Part shown: piece after piece, positions 35,630 through 39,516 of the stretch
How positions within the stretch are numbered: the first letter of the stretch is position 1
Layout: every line of letters begins with the position of its first letter
From: Stentor coeruleus
Taxonomy: Eukaryota > Ciliophora > Heterotrichea > Heterotrichida > Stentoridae
DNA: 39,516 nt
Direction of reading: 5' to 3'
NCBI GenBank assembly: GCA_001970955.1
Contig: MPUH01000702.1
Span: forward strand, 1-39,516
Position numbers and translations under genes: made by a program
The notes under the pieces: generated by a model
The model's input: only the letters and a program-made list of their open reading frames with translations
Database searches by the model: none
What the model was told of the DNA's origin: nothing

Positions 35630-37744
35630 CTAATTATCCCTAAAATTGACGTTAACATCTGCAGTAAAGCATTGCTGATAAGCTTTTTTACTTCCACTAT
35701 GGCTAATATTCTGATAAAAGTGCTTATCCTTAAAGCATTGCTGATAAGCTTTTTTACTTCCACTATGGCTAATATTCTGATAAAAGTGCTTATCCTTCAA
35801 TATATCATGCTCTCTTTCAATATCTTTCATAAAATACGACTGCTTTGGATAATAATTAAGTATCATCACCATAGTAAACATAAGGACATGTTCAACCACA
35901 ATAAAAACACCCCATCGATCAGCCATTGGTAGATTAAAAATATTTTCAGTAAAAATCATCAAAGCTGTATTCGTAATAACTCCAATAATCGACATAAAAC
36001 TCATAATATCAGACCAAACACCAATATTCTCAACTGCTCTAGGGAAAGGTCTTTTAAAAAGGACAAAGAATTTATAAGCATCTCCTTTAATTTCAAGGAT
36101 ATTAAAAATCCAATAAATAATAGGCCCTAAAGGAAATGCTACACAGAAAAATATGATATACCCAAAATTCATAACAACTTCTAAATACTCGTTTAATAAT
36201 ACTAAAACTTCAAGTTTCCCTTGTTTTTCTGTTGTTGTCATTTCTAATCTTGCAGCTTTTCCTTCATCAAACATTTTTTTAACCTTTTTTTCTTCTGCAC
36301 TCCATCTTGATTTGGCAGATAAAATTGGCCCTCCTATTTCGATTATATTAAAAACCATGTTTATAGCAAACATTACCCATAAGTTGTAGTTTAGTTCACC
36401 CATACAATTATGGTTATCACAACCATCCCAATGTTCTTTTATGAAAGCTATATAAAAAAGGGATATAAAATAGTTGACAAATTGATATCCAACTTTTTTT
36501 ACTATAAGACCATTTTCATATTCAGTTTGGGTTTTGTGGTTTTCCCAATTGTTAAGTTTGACTGCAAGGTTATCATAAATTACGTTCATTATGTAGATTT
36601 GCAGGGTGTTTATAGTTGCAATAACCATAGGCCCCCATCCACTTTGTCCTCCTTGTATCAATATTGCTCTATAAATAAACAAAGATATCGTCAAAGCAAT
36701 AACTAATCCAATCATAAAAAATGTCGTCAAATAAGTAACAACCTGTCTTTTAATACGCACTTTATGATCAAAAGTTTTCTCCAATTCTCCTGTAATTGAA
36801 TTCCTCATAACATTTCCAACAAACTGTTCCCTTTCAAACTCATTAGCTTTAACTGACTTTGTCCCAAATTTCAAACTAAGAAAATTTGACTTCCTTTCCC
36901 ATTTAATCTGAAACATAGCGCACCAAACACATACAAAAATCGCAAAAAACAACTCAATCCAATGATATTTAATAGTCCCATCATCCGAATGACCAAATCT
37001 ATGTAAAAGCCACATACCAACCCCAACACAACCCAGAGTGAAAAGTTGATTAGCATAAAACTCCAGCCATAAAAAATAGAAACAAAGCTTTTCTCCAAGA
37101 TAATTCCTTATACTTTCAGAGTTTAGAGATGATAAATTCCAGCTAAGCATAGATTTTTCAAGTTTTTCAAGTTCTTTTTCTTCGTGTAAAGGATAAAAGT
37201 CGACTATTATTTGATATTTTTGTAAAGCTTCTATACGGATATGAGCTCGAATTATCTGTTCCATTAGTCTAATTCTGTCTATGTCTCTAAGCAAAAATCC
37301 ATTGAAAGTTTGATAGATTCCTTTACGAGCACTAACATAAGGAACAAATGGCATAGATTTTTTTACCATTTCGTTTTGCTCAAAGCTTTCATTCATTTGT
37401 AGTAAATATTGAGTGTTTTCAGCTTCTTGGAGTAAAATATCTTCGTTGTATTCAACTTTACAAAATACTTCGTCGTTGTCGCGGCTTTGGAATGAGTAAG
37501 TTCCCATACCACAATGATGATGAAGGATTTCGACTATAGCTTCTCGAGTTTTTTCTAGCAAATCGAACTTTGTGCATGTTTTCATTTGGTAAAGAGCTGA
37601 TAAACTAGGTAAGCATGAATAGTTTTCAAACATGTCTATTGAGTCCTTTCCAAAAATATCTAAGAGTATTTCTGGAAGGTCTTGTATTTGAATCTCTTTG
37701 TGAGAGTCATCAGCTTTGTTGAAATGAAATATCAGCAAATACAT
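35630..37744 (-). CDS. Anoctamin/TMEM16 family membrane protein (Cl- channel or lipid scramblase)
   Basis: A protein of 704 aa as written. The cytosolic N-terminal domain (about 1-215) leads into YLGEKLCFYFLWLEFYANQLF, the conserved entry to the anoctamin core. The typical elements follow: FAIFVCVWCAMFQIKWERK, IATINTLQIYIMNVIYDNLAVKLNNWENHKTQTEYENGLIVKKVGYQFVNYFISLFYIAF, then LLNEYLEVVMNFGYIIFFCVAFPLGPIIYWIFNILEIKGDAYKFF. The acidic residues of the Ca2+ site region (NEYLEVV, EIKGDAYKF) have counterparts. About nine to ten membrane helices are seen. Family members are Ca2+-activated chloride channels or phospholipid scramblases; which is not readable. The C-terminus contains a perfect 22-residue duplication (DKHFYQNISHSGSKK unit) encoded by a 66-bp tandem repeat. 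Confidence 0.88.
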   Translation of the reverse strand: MYLLIFHFNKADDSHKEIQIQDLPEILLDIFGKDSIDMFENYSCLPSLSALYQMKTCTKFDLLEKTREAIVEILHHHCGMGTYSFQSRDNDEVFCKVEYNEDILLQEAENTQYLLQMNESFEQNEMVKKSMPFVPYVSARKGIYQTFNGFLLRDIDRIRLMEQIIRAHIRIEALQKYQIIVDFYPLHEEKELEKLEKSMLSWNLSSLNSESIRNYLGEKLCFYFLWLEFYANQLFTLGCVGVGMWLLHRFGHSDDGTIKYHWIELFFAIFVCVWCAMFQIKWERKSNFLSLKFGTKSVKANEFEREQFVGNVMRNSITGELEKTFDHKVRIKRQVVTYLTTFFMIGLVIALTISLFIYRAILIQGGQSGWGPMVIATINTLQIYIMNVIYDNLAVKLNNWENHKTQTEYENGLIVKKVGYQFVNYFISLFYIAFIKEHWDGCDNHNCMGELNYNLWVMFAINMVFNIIEIGGPILSAKSRWSAEEKKVKKMFDEGKAARLEMTTTEKQGKLEVLVLLNEYLEVVMNFGYIIFFCVAFPLGPIIYWIFNILEIKGDAYKFFVLFKRPFPRAVENIGVWSDIMSFMSIIGVITNTALMIFTENIFNLPMADRWGVFIVVEHVLMFTMVMILNYYPKQSYFMKDIEREHDILKDKHFYQNISHSGSKKAYQQCFKDKHFYQNISHSGSKKAYQQCFTADVNVNFRDN
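35665..35796. repeat. 66-bp perfect tandem duplication inside the anoctamin gene
   Basis: Positions 35665-35730 and 35731-35796 are identical and adjacent, keeping the frame (22 codons). No N is present. It may be a recent real duplication or an unmarked assembly overlap like the N-flanked ones. Confidence 0.95.
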
Positions 37745-37952
37745 TATAGTAATTATATGGCCTAGTATGTCAATACAATATGGTTTTTATTAGCTTAATA
37801 AATCACATATCAAAACTTTGATTTTATAAAGATTTGAGTATAAAAGATTAAACTTATTGATACAAAATACTAAATTTCAGGTTTTAATATTAAAGAATCT
37901 GTTGGCAAAATTGTATATATAATTTTATGCATTTTATGAAAATAAAGATAAA

Positions 37953-38690
37953 CTAATTATATCTGACTTGCTGGCCTAGTACTGGGTTAAAATAAATAGG
38001 CTGAGCTGGTGCTTGAACTTGTATTGGAACAAGTGTTGTACCTTTTTCTACAATCGCTGAATATTTATTAAGTTTGCAAGGGCACCATAGCATTGGCGTA
38101 CAAACTAAAAGACAGATTATCACAAATGTTATAATTGATGCAATATAAGCAATGTTTATGGCATTTTCATCACATTCAATATCAACTTTAAATTGACTAG
38201 TATAATCATTATCATTTCCACCATAAGGATTGCATGCTTTGTTTATTATATAAGGGAGGATTATAATAAGTAGGGCAGCTTCAACTAAAACTATGGTCAA
38301 GAGCATAAAAATATAGCATTTTGCAGCTGATGATGACTTGGAAGAACCTGCTTTATATCCAATAAGCCCAGTTAATAAAAAATAAGCAACAGCTATTGAG
38401 GAATATATCATATATTCTTTATCTGGATTGCCTGACTTTGAAGCAAAGAAAGCGGTAAAAGCCAAACTAATAACTGATATCAAAGATTTAACTATGATAA
38501 AGATCGAAACAAATTTCACCCAGTTCGCCCATCTTTCTAATTGTCTTTTTGCTTCAAAGTACTCAGGAGAAGGCACATACTGAATTGTTGGTGCACTTTG
38601 TGAGTTCATATATTGAAGTTCTGTTGATCGTAATTGCGTATAGCCCTGAGGTGAAAAACTTAGGTTTTGTCCTAATGGTACTCTTTCCAT
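37953..38690 (-). CDS. Unknown four-TM membrane protein, 245 aa
   Basis: Residues 1-60 are polar (MERVPLGQNLSFSPQGYTQL). Four hydrophobic helices follow at about 58-82 (FVSIFIIVKSLISVISLAFTAFF), 93-112 (YSSIAVAYFLLTGLIGY), 125-150 (CYIFMLLTIVLVEAALLIIILPYII) and 180-205 (AYIASIITFVIICLLVCTPML). A loop with CNPYGGNDNDYTSQFKVDIECDE lies between the third and fourth, and a Pro/Gln-rich tail (VPIQVQAPAQPIYFNPVLGQQ) ends the protein. A topology with a polar, P/Q-rich cytosolic tail recalls proline-rich tetraspan proteins of protists, but no family is recognised. Confidence 0.75.
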   Translation of the reverse strand: MERVPLGQNLSFSPQGYTQLRSTELQYMNSQSAPTIQYVPSPEYFEAKRQLERWANWVKFVSIFIIVKSLISVISLAFTAFFASKSGNPDKEYMIYSSIAVAYFLLTGLIGYKAGSSKSSSAAKCYIFMLLTIVLVEAALLIIILPYIINKACNPYGGNDNDYTSQFKVDIECDENAINIAYIASIITFVIICLLVCTPMLWCPCKLNKYSAIVEKGTTLVPIQVQAPAQPIYFNPVLGQQVRYN

Positions 38691-38832
38691 TTATAAGCTA
38701 TCAGAAACATAAAATTTCCAACACCACATACCAAAATTAAAAATCCCTTATATTTCCTATCAAAATCTAAATTCTAAAGACCATAAAGCTATATACTAAT
38801 AGTTTATTATATAACAAACTATATAAAATAAA

Positions 38833-39516
38833 TTATTTAACTTTTCTTTGATGACCAAGTGTACTCTCTATCCCCTGATACTGTGCATTACTATCAAAAT
38901 GATAACCTAAAAAATAATTCTGTATAAAGTCAATATCCACCCCAGTATCAGGATCTTCCTTCCACTCCTGAGCAACTCTAGGGTCATAATTATTATCAAA
39001 ATCAGGCTTATACGGTGATTCCAAACTTTTTTCAAGAAGTTTTTTCCATTCAATATCAGCAAGCCAAGCATGGCTTTTAACTTCTTGTGGACCATTCGTC
39101 CCAAGTCTTTCTTTAGGATTTCTTTGAAGAAGTTTATTTATAAAATCCACTGATTCTGGAGGCCAGTCTTTAGGCACATCACTTCTTTTTAATTGGACTT
39201 GTTTTATTAGTATTTGTTCTCTTATATCTTTTCTATTTTTTCCAAGATAAGGTCGACGACCTAACATAAATTCATATGCGATTACCCCTAATGCAAAATA
39301 ATCTGTTTCAATACTGTGAGATTTTCTTAACATAACTTCTGGACTCATGTAACCTGGTGTTCCAGAACTATCATCAGAATTGTCTTTACCTAGCATTTGG
39401 GCAATCCCAAAATCAGTTATTCTTAAATAGCCTTTGTTGTCAAAAACGAGGTTTTCAGGTTTGATATCTCGATGAATAATCCCGTTTATATGAAGATATT
39501 CAAGACCCATTAAAAA
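38833..39516 (-). CDS. Protein kinase (AGC/STK32-like), C-terminal part; 5' end beyond the window
   Basis: The frame stays open to the right edge, so the N-lobe lies outside. Visible elements are LEYLHINGIIHRDIKPENLVFD (catalytic HRDIKPEN), ITDFGIA (DFG), GTPGYMSPEV (activation loop/APE), DYFALGVIAYEFMLGRRPY, and KERLG near the end of the kinase domain. GYLRITDFGIA with GTPGYMSPEV and the C-terminal extension (HAWLADIEWKKLLEKSLESPYKPDFDNNYDPR) are like STK32/YANK and other AGC kinases of ciliates. The extension ends with a short polar tail (GHQRKVK). Substrates are unknown. Confidence 0.92.
   Translation of the reverse strand, partial: FLMGLEYLHINGIIHRDIKPENLVFDNKGYLRITDFGIAQMLGKDNSDDSSGTPGYMSPEVMLRKSHSIETDYFALGVIAYEFMLGRRPYLGKNRKDIREQILIKQVQLKRSDVPKDWPPESVDFINKLLQRNPKERLGTNGPQEVKSHAWLADIEWKKLLEKSLESPYKPDFDNNYDPRVAQEWKEDPDTGVDIDFIQNYFLGYHFDSNAQYQGIESTLGHQRKVK

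Noticed and set aside
1..39516. Ciliate code with TAA/TAG as Gln or TGA as Trp
   Set aside because: All recognised genes lack these codons internally and use TAA, TAG or TGA at plausible ends, so the standard code fits.
1..39516. tRNA or rRNA genes
   Set aside because: No T-loop (GGTTCGAATC-like) with matching acceptor arms or rRNA-like block was found by eye; a tRNA scan would be decisive.

Overview
The window reads as nuclear DNA of a ciliate, most likely the macronuclear genome of Stentor (a heterotrich such as S. coeruleus). Three things support this. It is very AT-rich and packed with short-spaced, mostly intronless genes. TAA, TAG and TGA all act as stops with no in-frame stop inside the recognisable genes, which argues against the Paramecium/Tetrahymena code (TAA/TAG = Gln) and the Blepharisma code (TGA = Trp). 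The introns I can place are only 15 or 16 nt long, a known Stentor peculiarity. The species call is inference from these features.

Layout, left to right: a divergent PARP-like protein (-, 93-1668) and a coiled-coil protein (-); a gap of about 1.1 kb with a possible decayed ORF; an OSCA/TMEM63-like channel (+); a double ubiquitin-like protein (-); an ANKRD13-like protein (+); a GDP-hexose phosphorylase of the GDPGP1/VTC2 family (+); a cyclic-nucleotide-type K+ channel with a C-terminal zinc knuckle (-); a PP1 catalytic subunit (+); an unknown protein (-); a J-domain protein (-) divergent from a Cdc20/Cdh1-like APC/C activator (+); a TMEM186-like membrane protein (-); a truncated globin lacking the proximal His (+); a secreted purple acid phosphatase (+); a tetraspan protein (-); a Rab1 GTPase with two 15-nt introns (+); a mini COMM-domain protein (+); a Ubl-ankyrin-PH-AGC kinase (-); three coiled-coil proteins in a row (+), the first resembling outer-dynein-arm docking proteins; an unknown two-exon protein joined by a 16-nt intron (-); an anoctamin/TMEM16 (-); a four-TM protein (-); and a protein kinase cut by the right edge (-).

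The genes are ordinary eukaryotic housekeeping, signalling, membrane and ciliary functions. There are no prokaryote-like operons, rRNA, tRNA, CRISPR or intact mobile elements that I can see. The membrane/ion-transport theme (OSCA-like, CNG-like K+ channel, anoctamin) and the signalling theme (PP1, two kinases, Rab, APC/C activator, ubiquitin-like) are typical of ciliates and do not form an evident pathway cluster.

Two window-wide patterns stand out. First, five single-N positions are each flanked by near-perfect direct repeats of 67-97 bp. These look like unmerged contig overlaps and they break or distort at least three genes. Second, gene flanks have strong strand asymmetry: upstream flanks are A/C-rich and G-poor on the coding strand, downstream flanks are T/G-rich and C-poor.
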